Shown: positions 44,634 to 53,992, counted from the stretch's first letter. The stretch: DNA of 64,000 bases from Tabrizicola sp. TH137 (GCF_002855575.1 NZ_PKRQ01000003.1:186001-250000); one strand, 5' to 3'. Notes: generated by a model from the sequence alone, not told the origin. Numbers and translations: made by a program.

Positions 44634-45977
44634 ATGAGCGATCCTTCCCCCCTGCCCTCTTCGTCTGGGCCCCCGTCTTCGCTGCCCGATGCGCCCGCGC
44701 TGGCGCTGTGGCGCGGGGTGACCTGGGCGCTGGCGCCTTTTGCGCCGCTGCTGCTGCGCTGGCGGCGGGGGCGGGGCAAGGAGGATGAGGCGCGCTGGCG
44801 CGAGAAGCTGGGCGTGGCGGGGGCGGCGCGGCCTGCGGGCGAGGTGATCTGGCTGCATGCGGTGAGCGTGGGCGAAGGGCTGTCGGTGCTGCCGCTGGTC
44901 AAGGCGCTGCGCGCGGGGCGGGCGGGGGCGACGGTCCTGCTGACCTGCGGGACGGTGACGGCGGCGCGGCTGCTGGCGGAGCGGGTGCCGGAGGGGGTGA
45001 TCCTGCAATTCCTGCCGCTGGACCTGCCCGGCCCGGTGCGGCGGTTTCTGGACCATTGGCGGCCGGATGTGGCGGTGCTGGTGGAAAGCGAGTTCTGGCC
45101 CCGGCTGATGCGGGCGGTGGTGGCGCGGGGCGTGCCGCTGGTTCTGGCCAATGCGCGCATATCCGATCGGTCGGCGGCACGCTGGAGCCGGGCGCGGGGG
45201 GTGGCGCGGGCGCTGCTGGGGCATTTCACGGTGATCGGGGCGCCGGATGCGGCGATGGCGGCGCGGCTGGTGTCGCTGGGGGCGGATCCGGGGCGGGTGC
45301 GGGTGCTGGGCACGCTAAAGCGGGCGGCGGAGCCTTTGGCGGTGGATGAGGGCGAGCGGGCGCGGCTGGCGGCGGTCTTCGGGGAGGCGCCTTTGTGGCT
45401 GGCAGCCTCGACCCATGCGGGGGAGGAGGAGGCGGTGGCGGCGGCGCAGCTTGCCCTGCGCGCGGCGGTGCCGGGGGCGCGGCTGATCCTTGCGCCACGC
45501 CATCCGGCGCGGGCGGAGGCGGTGGCAGAGGTGATGCGGGCGGCGGGGCTGACGGTGGCGCGGCGGTCGCTGGGGGAAGGGCCGGAGGGGGCGGAGGTCT
45601 ATCTGGCCGATACGCTGGGCGAGATGGGGCTGTGGTTCGCGCTGGCCCCGGTCAGTTTTCTGGGCGGGTCGCTGGTGGCGGATGTGGGGGGGCATAATGC
45701 CTATGAACCCGCGGTGATGGGATCGGCGATCCTGCATGGGCCGGGGGTGGGGAATTTCGCCGACCTTTACGCGCGGCTGGGCGCGGCGGGCGGGGCGGCC
45801 GAGGTGGCCGATGGCGCGGCGCTGGCGCAGGCGGTGGCGGGGCTGTGGGAGGACCCGGCGCGGCGCGGGGCGATGGTTCATGCCGCGCGCGGGGTGTTGG
45901 AGGCCGAGGCGGATGGGGTGGCGGCGACGGCGGGGATGATCCTGTCCTGCCTGGCCCTGCGGGGCGCGCCTCAGTAG
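44634..45977 (+). CDS. waaA: 3-deoxy-D-manno-octulosonic acid (Kdo) transferase
   Basis: 447 residues. An N-terminal membrane anchor region is followed by WLHAVSVGEGLSVLPLVKAL (WaaA signature with the catalytic-base Glu). Later motifs are LLTCGTVTAARLLAERVPEG, LVESEFWPRLM, LILAPRHPARAEAVAEVM and VSFLGGSLVADVGGHNAYEPA. It transfers Kdo to lipid A precursor at the inner membrane. Its 3' end overlaps the convergent acyltransferase gene by 7 bases. Confidence 0.94.
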   Translation: MSDPSPLPSSSGPPSSLPDAPALALWRGVTWALAPFAPLLLRWRRGRGKEDEARWREKLGVAGAARPAGEVIWLHAVSVGEGLSVLPLVKALRAGRAGATVLLTCGTVTAARLLAERVPEGVILQFLPLDLPGPVRRFLDHWRPDVAVLVESEFWPRLMRAVVARGVPLVLANARISDRSAARWSRARGVARALLGHFTVIGAPDAAMAARLVSLGADPGRVRVLGTLKRAAEPLAVDEGERARLAAVFGEAPLWLAASTHAGEEEAVAAAQLALRAAVPGARLILAPRHPARAEAVAEVMRAAGLTVARRSLGEGPEGAEVYLADTLGEMGLWFALAPVSFLGGSLVADVGGHNAYEPAVMGSAILHGPGVGNFADLYARLGAAGGAAEVADGAALAQAVAGLWEDPARRGAMVHAARGVLEAEADGVAATAGMILSCLALRGAPQ

Positions 45978-46861
45978 AGGCGGTTCGACATCTTCCAGCG
46001 GCGGTGGGTCCAGAGCCACTGGTCCATATGGGTGCGGACCTGGGCTTCGAGGCTGTCGTTCAGGGCCTGGGTCATCTCTTCTGCGGTGGAATGGGGGATC
46101 GGCGCCTCGATCCGCAGGTCGAAGCCGCCATCGGGGCGGCGCAGGCCGTAGGTGGGCAGGACCAGCGCATCGTAGCGCAGCGCCATTTCGGCGGGTGAGA
46201 GGGAGGTGAGCGCAGGCTGGCCGAAGAAGGAGAGCATCGCCCCGTCCCCCATCGACTGATCCAGCACCACGCCGACCATGCCGCCGCCTTTCAGGAAGCG
46301 GATCATCTCGGCCAGGCCCTTGCGCCCGCGCGGGAAGAGCGGCGTGCCGATGCGCGAGATGGCGGCGACGTAATGTTCGTTGAAGAAGGCATTGTCCATC
46401 GGGCGGTAGAGGCCGCCCACCCGGTAGCCGCGCGCGATGAGGCCGCCGCGGATGGCGTCGTAATTGCCCAGATGGCCGGTGACGAGGAGGACGGGCCGGC
46501 CCGTGCGATGCGCCTCTTCCAGCGCGGGGACGCCGGGGCCTTGCAGCGGTTCGCGCGCCACGCGGGCGACGAAATCGGGGCCGGAATAGAGTTCGGCCAG
46601 GGTGCGGCCGATGCTGCGCGGCACCGCGCGTTCGAGGCGGCGGCGTTCGGCGTCGGGCAGGTCGGGGCGGACGAGGGCGAGGTTGTCGCGGATGCGGCGG
46701 CGCCAGCCTGCGAGCGGGGCCACCACATGGGCGATGAGGGCGGCGGCGAGGCGGCGGCGGGACTCGAAGGGCAGGCGCAGGACAAGCCAGAGCGCGGCCC
46801 GGATCATCCGATCGGTGAGCCAGTCGGCCAGCCTTTTTCCCCTGCTCTGGATCAGCGCCAT
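45971..46861 (-). CDS. LpxL/HtrB-type lipid A late acyltransferase
   Basis: About 296 residues from ATG 46861 (MALIQSRGKRLADWLTDRMI). One N-terminal membrane helix; the catalytic motif is VTGHLGNYDAIRGG (His-x4-Asp) near residue 135; PRGRKGLAEMIRFLKGGG and VLDQSMGDGAMLSFFG follow. It adds a secondary acyl chain to lipid A. An extension of the frame to 46981 lacks a start signal. Convergent with waaA. Confidence 0.88.
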   Translation of the reverse strand: MALIQSRGKRLADWLTDRMIRAALWLVLRLPFESRRRLAAALIAHVVAPLAGWRRRIRDNLALVRPDLPDAERRRLERAVPRSIGRTLAELYSGPDFVARVAREPLQGPGVPALEEAHRTGRPVLLVTGHLGNYDAIRGGLIARGYRVGGLYRPMDNAFFNEHYVAAISRIGTPLFPRGRKGLAEMIRFLKGGGMVGVVLDQSMGDGAMLSFFGQPALTSLSPAEMALRYDALVLPTYGLRRPDGGFDLRIEAPIPHSTAEEMTQALNDSLEAQVRTHMDQWLWTHRRWKMSNRLY

Positions 46862-47044
46862 TTCCGGTTCCGCATGGCGGGGGCGGCGGCCCCCGGACCG
46901 GGGCGAGATATAGCCGCGCCCTTGCCGCGCCACAACCCGCAGGGGACGGGGCCCGGCGGGCGCGGCGCGTTGACAGGGCATCGGAAGCGCGGTCTATGAG
47001 GCCAGCCCCGCAGGCGGGGCCGGAGCAGCAGGCAGGACAGGCGG

Positions 47045-48112
47045 ATGACGGATCAGGCGCCCGAAGTTTACGTGACCAATTTCAACAAGCGGTTCACCGG
47101 TGTCTCTTCGACCCTGCGGGCGGTGATGCAGCAGCATATGGGGCGCTATCGCAGCGTGCTGGTCGGGGTGGGGCTGCCGGGTCTGCCTGAACCGATCACC
47201 AAGCGCGCGGCGCTGCGGCTGGCGCGGCAGAAGCCGGAGGGGCGGCCCTTCGCGATCTGGCATGTGCGGCGGAATACCGAGATGCAGCTTGCCATCCTGG
47301 CGCGCGACGTGCTGCGGCTGCCGATCCGGACGGTCTTTACCTCGGCCGCGAAGCATCGGCATTCGGCCTGGCCGCGCTTTCTGATTTCGCGCATGGACCG
47401 GATCATCGCGACGAGCGACGAGGCGGCGCGCTGCGTGGGGCGGCATGATGCGGTGATCCCGCATGGGGTGGATACGCGGCGTTTCTGCCCGCCGGAAGAT
47501 CGGGCCGCGGAATGGGCGAAGACAGGCTTTCCGGGGACTTACGGGATCGTGACGGTGGGGCGCATCCGGCCCTCAAAGGGAAGTGACATCTTCGTCAAGG
47601 CGATGATCCGGGCGCTGCCCGATCTGCCGGGGGCTGTGGCGGTGCTGGTGGGGCTGGCCAAGCCCGAAGATCAGGGTTTTCTGGCCAAGATGAAGGCCGA
47701 GATCGCAGCGGCGGGGATGGAAGGGCGCATCTTCTTTTCGGGCAGCATTTCGGATGAGGCGCTGCTGACGATCCTGAAAGGGTCGCGGCTTCTCTGCGCG
47801 ACGCCGCGCTATGAGCCCTTCGGGGTGACGCCGCTGGAAGGGATGGCCTGCGGCCTGCCCATCGTGGCGACGGCGACGGGGCATTTCGCGGAATGCGTGG
47901 GCGATCCGGGGAACCCGGAAGAGGCGGGGCGGATCGTGCCGCTGGAAGATGTGGCGGCGGTGGCCGAGGGCGTGCGCTGGGCGCTGGGCGATGCGGCGAA
48001 TTGGGCGGCGCTGTCGGCGCGCGCAAGGGCGCGGGCGGAACGCATCTTCAGCATCGAGGGCGAGGCGGCGGGGATCGCCGCGATCTATGAGGCGCTCTGG
48101 GCGCGGGGCTAG
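47045..48112 (+). CDS. GT4 glycosyltransferase, LpcC-like LPS core mannosyltransferase
   Basis: 355 residues, GT-B fold. VYVTNFNKRFTGVSSTLRAV at the start, WHVRRNTEMQLAIL, VIPHGVDTRRFCP, TVGRIRPSKGSDIFVKAMI and the donor-site YEPFGVTPLEGMACGLPIVA (Glu-x7-Glu) support it. The sequence resembles alphaproteobacterial LpcC, which adds mannose to the Kdo region of the LPS core. The mannose-nucleotide gene next door (48143) fits this donor. Confidence 0.87.
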   Translation: MTDQAPEVYVTNFNKRFTGVSSTLRAVMQQHMGRYRSVLVGVGLPGLPEPITKRAALRLARQKPEGRPFAIWHVRRNTEMQLAILARDVLRLPIRTVFTSAAKHRHSAWPRFLISRMDRIIATSDEAARCVGRHDAVIPHGVDTRRFCPPEDRAAEWAKTGFPGTYGIVTVGRIRPSKGSDIFVKAMIRALPDLPGAVAVLVGLAKPEDQGFLAKMKAEIAAAGMEGRIFFSGSISDEALLTILKGSRLLCATPRYEPFGVTPLEGMACGLPIVATATGHFAECVGDPGNPEEAGRIVPLEDVAAVAEGVRWALGDAANWAALSARARARAERIFSIEGEAAGIAAIYEALWARG

Positions 48113-48122
48113 GCTGCGGGGT

Positions 48123-48142
48123 GGTGCGTGCAAGCACGCACC
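48123..48142. terminator. Hairpin between convergent lpcC-like and manC-type genes
   Basis: GGTGCGTGC (48123-48131), AA, GCACGCACC (48134-48142). It ends exactly where the minus-strand gene's stop begins. No T-tract. It resembles the hairpin at 32239 in position (between convergent stops). Confidence 0.7.
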
Positions 48143-49573
48143 CTACCCTTTCGCGCCCTGGCCCCGTGCATAGACATCCTCATAGCGGATGATGTCATCC
48201 TCGCCGAGATAGCTGCCGGTCTGCACCTCGATCAGGATCATCGGCACCTTGCCGGGGTTTTCCATCCGGTGTTTCGCCCCCAGCGGGATATAGACGCTTT
48301 CATTCTCGGTCACGAGGCGGACGCTGTCATCCACCGTCACCCGGGCGGTGCCGGTGACGACGATCCAGTGTTCCGACCGGTGCATATGCGATTGCAGCGA
48401 GAGTGCGGCGCCGGGTTTGACCACGATGCGCTTGACCTGAAAGCGGTCGGAGAGCGCCAGCGTTTCGAACCAGCCCCAGGGGCGGTGGTCGCGGGGGAAA
48501 TGTTCGGCCTGTTTCGCGCCCTTGGCCTGAAGCACCTCGACCGCCTTCTTCACCTCCTGCGCGCGGGATTTGTGGGCCACGAGGACGGCGTCAGGGGTGG
48601 CGATGGCGATGATGCCCTCCAGCCCGATGCCGACGAGTTCCACGCGGTCATCCTCGGAGCGCAGGAGGGTATCGGTGCAGCCGATGGCGGTGGCGGCCCC
48701 GCCCAGCGCATTGCCCTGCGCGTCATGCGGCATTTCGGCGGCGACGGCATCCCAGCCGCCGAGATCTGACCAGCCCGCGCCGAAAGGCACGGCGACGAGG
48801 TTGGAACTGCGTTCCATCACGGCATAGTCGATGGAGATCGCCTCGGCGCCCGACCATGGCTCGGGCGCGAGGCGGAGGAAGCCCAGATCGGCCTGCGCCT
48901 TGTCCACCGCGGCAGTGACCGGGGGCAGGAGGGCGGGCGCGTGTTCGGTGAAGGCGGCCAGGATGGTGCGGGCGGTGAAGAGGAAGATGCCCGCATTCCA
49001 CAGGTAGTTGCCGGCGGCGAGCATCGCCTCGGCCTTGTCGCGGGGCGGTTTCTCGACGAAGCGGGTGAGGGCGATGGCCTGCCCGTCCTGCGCGGGGGCG
49101 GAGAGTTCCAGCCAGCCATAGCCGGTTTCGGCGCGGGTGGGGCGGATGCCGAAGGTGACGATGCGGCCCGCGCGGGCGGCGGGCAGGCCCGCCATGACGG
49201 CGGCGCGGAAGGCGGCGGCATCGGGGACGACGTGATCGGAGGGGGCGACGAGCATCACCGCCTCGGGGTCGGTTCTGGCGAGGTGGAGGGCGGCGGCCAG
49301 CACGGCGGGGGCGGTGTTGCGCGCCGAGGGTTCGATCAGGACCGGGCCGGGATCGACGCCCGCGGCGAGAAGCTGTTCGGTGACGATGAAACGGTAATCC
49401 GATCCGGTGATGATGAGGGGGGGCGCGAAATCCGGCCCCGACAGGCGGCGGGCCGAGGCCTGGAACAGGCTTTCCGCGCCGATCAGGCGGGTGAATTGCT
49501 TGGGGAAGCTTTTCCGCGAGAGTGGCCAGAGGCGGGTGCCGGAGCCGCCGCAGAGCAGGACGGGATGGATCAT
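48143..49573 (-). CDS. Mannose-1-phosphate guanylyltransferase / mannose-6-phosphate isomerase
   Basis: About 476 residues from ATG 49573 (MIHPVLLCGGSGTRLWPLSR). The N-terminal nucleotidyltransferase has GGSGTRLWPLSRKSFPKQF and the FVEKPPRDKAEAML motif; the C-terminal cupin domain has RPWGWFETL, SLQSHMHRSEHWIVVTGTA and YIPLGAKHRMENPGKVP. It makes GDP-mannose from the product of the phosphomannomutase at 42617. No strong Shine-Dalgarno precedes either 49573 or the alternative 49606. Confidence 0.93.
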   Translation of the reverse strand: MIHPVLLCGGSGTRLWPLSRKSFPKQFTRLIGAESLFQASARRLSGPDFAPPLIITGSDYRFIVTEQLLAAGVDPGPVLIEPSARNTAPAVLAAALHLARTDPEAVMLVAPSDHVVPDAAAFRAAVMAGLPAARAGRIVTFGIRPTRAETGYGWLELSAPAQDGQAIALTRFVEKPPRDKAEAMLAAGNYLWNAGIFLFTARTILAAFTEHAPALLPPVTAAVDKAQADLGFLRLAPEPWSGAEAISIDYAVMERSSNLVAVPFGAGWSDLGGWDAVAAEMPHDAQGNALGGAATAIGCTDTLLRSEDDRVELVGIGLEGIIAIATPDAVLVAHKSRAQEVKKAVEVLQAKGAKQAEHFPRDHRPWGWFETLALSDRFQVKRIVVKPGAALSLQSHMHRSEHWIVVTGTARVTVDDSVRLVTENESVYIPLGAKHRMENPGKVPMILIEVQTGSYLGEDDIIRYEDVYARGQGAKG

Positions 49574-49660
49574 CGGGATATTCTCGAACCGTTCGGGTGG
49601 TGCCATGGTTGGCAGGTTCGCGCAGCGGTGGCAACCTTTGCCGCCGCGCGACGGCGCGGG

Positions 49661-50446
49661 TCAGCCGGCCAGCGTGACATCGAGGAAGAGCATGACCACG
49701 AGGCCGACGGAAAGGCCCAGCGTGGCGCGGTTCTGATGGCCGGAGCGGTGGGTTTCGGGGATGATCTCGTGGCTGATGACATAGAGCATCGCCCCCGCCG
49801 CGAAGGCCAGCCCCCAGGGCAGAAGCGCGGAAGAGAGCGTGACGATGCTGGCGCCGAGGAGGCCGCCGATGGGTTCGACGAGCCCGGTCAGGGCGGCGAC
49901 AGCCCAGGCGCGGCGGCCGGAATAGCCCTCGCCGCGCAAGGCGACGGCCACGGCCAGGCCTTCGGGAAGGTTCTGGAGGCCGATCCCCAGTCCGAGGGGC
50001 AGACCGCCCTGGAGGCCGCCCTGGCCGAAGCCCACCCCGACGGCAAGCCCTTCGGGCAGGTTGTGGATGGTGATGGCGATGACGAAGAGCCAGACCCGGC
50101 GCAGGCGGGGGGCCATGGGGCCTTCGGGACCGGCGGCGAAATGTTCATGGGGCAGCGCCTCGTTCAGCGCGGCGATGCAGCCCATCCCCATCAGCAGCGC
50201 GAGGCAGACGATCAGCGCCGGGATGGCGCGGCCCTCATGGGTGATGCCGGCCTGTGCCAGCGCGGGAATGATGAGCGAGAAGAAGGCCGCCGCCAGCATG
50301 ACCCCGGCGGCAAAGCCGAGCAGCATGTCGCGGGTGGCGGCGGAAGGCACCCGCGCGCGCAGCACGGGCAACGCGCCAAGTGCCGTCATGCTGCCTGCGG
50401 CAAGACTGCCCAGCAGGCCGAGAAGGAGGGGGGATAGCGTGTCCAA
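49661..50446 (-). CDS. ZIP-family divalent metal transporter
   Basis: 261 residues with about eight hydrophobic segments. AITIHNLPEGLAVGVGFG (helix IV signature His-Asn-x-Pro-Glu-Gly) and GLVEPIGGLLGA (helix V) are the ZIP metal-path motifs; HEIIPETHRSGHQN is the last His/Glu segment. It imports zinc or another divalent metal. It looks monocistronic. Confidence 0.92.
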   Translation of the reverse strand: MDTLSPLLLGLLGSLAAGSMTALGALPVLRARVPSAATRDMLLGFAAGVMLAAAFFSLIIPALAQAGITHEGRAIPALIVCLALLMGMGCIAALNEALPHEHFAAGPEGPMAPRLRRVWLFVIAITIHNLPEGLAVGVGFGQGGLQGGLPLGLGIGLQNLPEGLAVAVALRGEGYSGRRAWAVAALTGLVEPIGGLLGASIVTLSSALLPWGLAFAAGAMLYVISHEIIPETHRSGHQNRATLGLSVGLVVMLFLDVTLAG

Positions 50447-50814
50447 GGGCGCCCGTCTTGTGACCTTTAATCATAGTTATTCGCAGAAGCCTGTGTTTGA
50501 AAAGCGGCCAGCGCGGGGCAAAGCTGGTGCGGTGGCACCTCTGCAACCGGCTTTGCCGCGCGGTGCCGTCTTCGGCGGGGCGGGGCGGGATGTCACCGCG
50601 CAGCAACATGGCGCGTGGATGGGGCGGCTGCGCAAGAAAATTTCGCATCCGGGGCGAAGCATCCCTTTGCAAGTCAGGTTTCAGTTCCCATCTGGCCATG
50701 ACGAAAAAGGTGGTCGCCGCGGGGACCGCAGGTGAGGGGGTCCGGCGGCGCGCGTCGCGCGGCGGGTCGCCTTGTCGGCTGTGACATGCGCGGCACGAGT
50801 TCAGCGGGGGAAGC
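50447..50814. other. Divergent intergenic region between the ZIP and TRAP genes
   Basis: About 370 bases with no convincing gene. A short AT-rich stretch near 50466-50485 (CTTTAATCATAGTTATTCGC) is the likely ZIP promoter. The TRAP operon promoter must lie to the right. No clear palindrome of a known regulator was found. Confidence 0.55.
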
Positions 50815-51351
50815 ATGATGCAGTTGGAAGGGTTTGTCCGGTGGGCCGAGGGGCTGAACCGGATTGTCGGAAATGTGGTGTCCTGGATGGCGCTGGGGAC
50901 GGTCCTCGTCTGCTTTGCGACCGTCTATACGCGCTATGCCCTGAACACGAATTTCACCTGGTTGCAGGACCTTTATGTCTGGCAGCACGCGGCGGTGATC
51001 GTGCTGGGCGCGGGCTATACGATGGTGATCGGCGGCTTCGTGCGGGTGGACATCTTCTATTCCAAATGGACCCCGCGCGGGCGGGCGCTGTCGGACCTGA
51101 TCCAGACGGTGATCTTCCTGCTGCCTTTTGTGGCGGTCTGCGCCTGGGCCTTCTGGATCATGGTGCAGAATTCCTGGGCCGCCGATGAGGCCTCGCCCAA
51201 TCCCGGCGGGTTGCAGAATTACTGGATCCTGAAGGGAACGCTGTTGGCCTTCGTCGCGCTGGTGCTGTTGCAGGCGGCGGCGATGGTGGCGCGGTCGATC
51301 CTTGTTCTGCGCGGGCGCGAGGAATTCGCCCCGGCCGCCAGCAGCCACTGA
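50815..51351 (+). CDS. TRAP transporter small permease (DctQ type)
   Basis: 178 residues with four predicted helices. LNRIVGNVVSWMALGTVLVC and TWLQDLYVWQHAAVIVLGAG fit the DctQ family. GGGGGAAGC precedes the ATG; a second in-frame ATG follows directly. It starts 9 bases before dctM ends its own leader, in one operon with it. Confidence 0.88.
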   Translation: MMQLEGFVRWAEGLNRIVGNVVSWMALGTVLVCFATVYTRYALNTNFTWLQDLYVWQHAAVIVLGAGYTMVIGGFVRVDIFYSKWTPRGRALSDLIQTVIFLLPFVAVCAWAFWIMVQNSWAADEASPNPGGLQNYWILKGTLLAFVALVLLQAAAMVARSILVLRGREEFAPAASSH

Positions 51352-51360
51352 GCGGGGGGC

Positions 51361-53268
51361 ATGATGGATTCCATGGTTCTGGGCCAGATTCTGGCCGGGC
51401 TGTTCTTCCTTGCCATCCTTGGCACGCTGATGTTCGGCTATCTGGTGGCCTTCGCCCTGGGCGGGCTTTCGATCCTTTTCGCGGTGATCGGCTGGATGGT
51501 CGGAGCGTTCGACATGAACCTTCTGTCGTCGCTGGCCACCCGGTTCTTCGGGGTGATCACGAACCCGGTTCTGATCGCCGTGCCGCTGTTCGTCTTCATG
51601 GGCGTGGTGCTGGAGAAATCGCGCATTGCCGAAGTGCTGCTGACCACGATGGGGCAGTTGTTCGGGACGCTGCGCGGGGGGCTTGGCTTTTCGGTGGTGA
51701 TCGTGGGCACGCTGCTTGCCGCGTCAACCGGGGTGGTGGGGGCGACGGTCGTGACCATGGGCCTGCTGTCGCTGCCTGCGATGATGCGGGCGGGCTATGA
51801 TCCGCGCATCGCGACGGGGGTGATCTGCGCGGCGGGCACGCTGGGCCAGATCATCCCGCCTTCGACCGTGCTGATCTTCGTGGCCGACATCCTGCAAGGC
51901 GCGAATGCGGCGGCGCAGATGGAGCTGGGGAATTTCGCGCCCGACACGATCTCGGTCGGTGATCTGTTCGCCGGGGCCTTCTTTCCCGGGATGGCGTTGG
52001 CCTTCCTTTACGGCCTCTACATCGCCTTCCGCGCCTTCATGAACCCGGCCGCCTGCCCTGCCCTGCCGATGACGGCGGAGGAAAAGCGCGGTCTGGGCCG
52101 CCGGGCCGTGGTGGCGCTGGTGCCGCCGATGGCGCTGATCATCGCGGTGCTGGGGTCGATCATCGCGGGCGTGGCGACACCGACGGAGAGCGCGTCGGTC
52201 GGATCGCTGGGCGCGATCTTCCTGATGATCGTGAAGATGCTGGCCGACCATCACCTGGATGACGGGTCGGGCAATGCCGAGGTTCTGGAAAAGCGGTTGA
52301 TGACCTTCTGGCTGGGGTTCCTGGCCGTGCTGGTGGCGGTGGGCTTCTTTGGCGGGGCCTTCGGCCTGCTGACGCTGCTGATCGTGGCGGTGGCGGTGGG
52401 GTCTGTTGCCGTGCTGATGACGGGGGCGCTGCGCGCGCGCTTTGTCGAGGTGATCCGCGACACGAACAAATCGACCATGTCGATCACCTCGATGATCTTT
52501 ATCATCCTGCTGGGGGCGACGGCCTTCGCGCTGGTCTTCACGCGGATGGGCGGGGGCGAGCTGGTGCAGGGGATGCTGGAGGACATGCCGGGCGGGCAGC
52601 TCGGCGCGCTGATCGTGGTGATGGCGATCATGTTCGTGCTGGGCTTCTTCCTTGATACCTTCGAGATCGTTTTCATCGTGGTGCCGATCACCGCGCCGAT
52701 CCTTCTGATGATGGGGCTGGACCCGATCCTTCTGGGGGTGCTGATCGGGATCAACTTGCAGACCTCTTTCCTGACGCCGCCTTTCGGGTTTTCGCTGTTT
52801 TACCTGCGGGGGGTGGCGCCGAAGTCGATTTCGACGGGGACGATTTATCGCGGGGTGATCCCCTTCGTGATCATCCAGCTTGCGATGCTGGTCGTGGTTT
52901 ACATGTTCCCCAAGACGGTGACCTGGCTGCCGGATTACCTGTTCCGGTCGCCCCCGGCTGTGGTGGCCCCGGCGGAGCCTGCGGCCGAGCAAAGCGGGGC
53001 CGAGAGCGATGCGGGCGGCGGGGCCTTCGATCTGGATGGCGGCACGCCGGAGGGGGAAGGCGGCGGTGCCTTCGACCTTGACGGTGGCGCACCGGAGGGT
53101 GAGGGCGGCGGCGGCGGTGCCTTTGACCTCGACGGTGGTGCGCCGGAGAGCGAGGGCGGCGGTGGCGGGGCCTTTGACCTGGACGGTGGCGCGCCGGAGA
53201 CGGAGGGGGGCGGCGGTGGCGCCTTTGACCTGGACGGTGGTGCGCCGGAGACAGAGGGGGGCGGCTGA
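51361..53268 (+). CDS. TRAP transporter large permease (DctM type) with repeat tail
   Basis: 635 residues. Residues 1-~530 are the membrane protein: many hydrophobic helices, with GTLLAASTGVVGATVVTMGL, ICAAGTLGQIIPPSTVLIFV and NLQTSFLTPPFGFSLFYLRG typical of DctM. After LPDYLFRSPP the last 81 residues (from 555) are five units of 15-17 residues, each AFDLDGG(T/A)PE followed by an acidic/Gly linker. DctM proteins normally end near the last helix, so the tail is unusual. It is highly acidic, perhaps Ca2+-binding or a docking segment (inference). Confidence 0.9.
   Translation: MMDSMVLGQILAGLFFLAILGTLMFGYLVAFALGGLSILFAVIGWMVGAFDMNLLSSLATRFFGVITNPVLIAVPLFVFMGVVLEKSRIAEVLLTTMGQLFGTLRGGLGFSVVIVGTLLAASTGVVGATVVTMGLLSLPAMMRAGYDPRIATGVICAAGTLGQIIPPSTVLIFVADILQGANAAAQMELGNFAPDTISVGDLFAGAFFPGMALAFLYGLYIAFRAFMNPAACPALPMTAEEKRGLGRRAVVALVPPMALIIAVLGSIIAGVATPTESASVGSLGAIFLMIVKMLADHHLDDGSGNAEVLEKRLMTFWLGFLAVLVAVGFFGGAFGLLTLLIVAVAVGSVAVLMTGALRARFVEVIRDTNKSTMSITSMIFIILLGATAFALVFTRMGGGELVQGMLEDMPGGQLGALIVVMAIMFVLGFFLDTFEIVFIVVPITAPILLMMGLDPILLGVLIGINLQTSFLTPPFGFSLFYLRGVAPKSISTGTIYRGVIPFVIIQLAMLVVVYMFPKTVTWLPDYLFRSPPAVVAPAEPAAEQSGAESDAGGGAFDLDGGTPEGEGGGAFDLDGGAPEGEGGGGGAFDLDGGAPESEGGGGGAFDLDGGAPETEGGGGGAFDLDGGAPETEGGG
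53023..53265 (+). repeat. In-frame tandem repeat encoding the FDLDGG tail of DctM
   Basis: Five units of 45-51 bases, each encoding AFDLDGGxPE plus an E/G linker. Units differ at synonymous positions, so the repeat is kept in frame and not just copied recently. Confidence 0.92.
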
Positions 53269-53343
53269 CGCCCCCCTGCCCAGAGCGCCACAGGAAAAGG
53301 CCCGCTGCGATGCCTGGCGCATGCCGTCCGGCAGAGGATGCGA

Positions 53344-53368
53344 GTGTCCGCGCGACAGGCGCGGACAC
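53344..53368. promoter_or_regulatory. Inverted repeat upstream of the toxin-antitoxin pair
   Basis: GTGTCCGCG (53344-53352), 7-nt centre, CGCGGACAC (53360-53368): perfect 9-bp arms. It has no T-tract, so an operator for the autoregulated antitoxin is as likely as a dctM terminator. Confidence 0.5.
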
Positions 53369-53442
53369 CGGGGTCGCCTCTTGTATCGCACCGACACGTC
53401 ATCTACTTTGTTAGTGCATATGTCCTGTTGGGGGAGATAGGG

Positions 53443-53700
53443 ATGAGCAATTTGACCATTCGGATGGACCCACAGGAAAAGCTCGCATTGGCGGCATGGG
53501 CCGAGATGAAGGGCGAAAGCGTCACCGAGTATATCAAGAGGCTCATCGCAAGCGACATGGCAGCGGGCAGCCCGCAAGCGCGCGCCGCGGCCTGGTATCG
53601 GGAAAATGCCTCTGCCCTTTCGGACGAGGCGCAGGTGATTGAGAGGGATGGGGTTCCCGGCTCTCATCTGGCCATGAACTATCCGGGACGGAATGAATAA
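53443..53700 (+). CDS. Ribbon-helix-helix antitoxin (CcdA position)
   Basis: 85 residues from ATG 53443 (GGGGGAG upstream). MSNLTIRMDPQEKLALAAWA then EMKGESVTEYIKRLIASDM is a ribbon-helix-helix DNA-binding domain (beta strand with alternating polar residues, two helices). The C-terminal part (ARAAAWYRENASALSDEAQV) would bind the toxin. It overlaps the toxin gene by 8 bases. Confidence 0.82.
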   Translation: MSNLTIRMDPQEKLALAAWAEMKGESVTEYIKRLIASDMAAGSPQARAAAWYRENASALSDEAQVIERDGVPGSHLAMNYPGRNE

Positions 53701-53992
53701 GTTCGACGTCCTCGACATCGACCGTGCCTTGTATGTCGTTGTTCAGGCAGAGCATTTGCTTGAGATCAACACGATCATCGTCGCTCCGATCCGACCGGCA
53801 GGGCTTTTTCCGGCGTTGCGCCAGCTTACCGTGGACGTGGATATCAAGGGCGTCACATGGCGGGTGTTGAGCCATATGCCGCTGACTTTGGATGCGCGCC
53901 TGGTGCGACATCGCATCCCCGTCCATCGCCTGTCTGATGAGGAAGGGGCGAGGGTGATGGACGGTCTGAACGCGGTCTTGTGGGGTCTGTAG
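53693..53992 (+). CDS. CcdB-family toxin
   Basis: 99 residues. KFDVLDIDRALYVVVQAEHL, INTIIVAPIRPAG, LRQLTVDVDIKGVTWRVLSH and the C-terminal VMDGLNAVLWGL follow the CcdB order (N-terminal strand, VVVPL-like strand, central sheet, C-terminal helix). CcdB proteins poison DNA gyrase; the C-terminal three residues matter for that in F-plasmid CcdB, and here they are WGL, so gyrase targeting is not certain. It is coupled to the antitoxin gene. Confidence 0.78.
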   Translation: MNKFDVLDIDRALYVVVQAEHLLEINTIIVAPIRPAGLFPALRQLTVDVDIKGVTWRVLSHMPLTLDARLVRHRIPVHRLSDEEGARVMDGLNAVLWGL

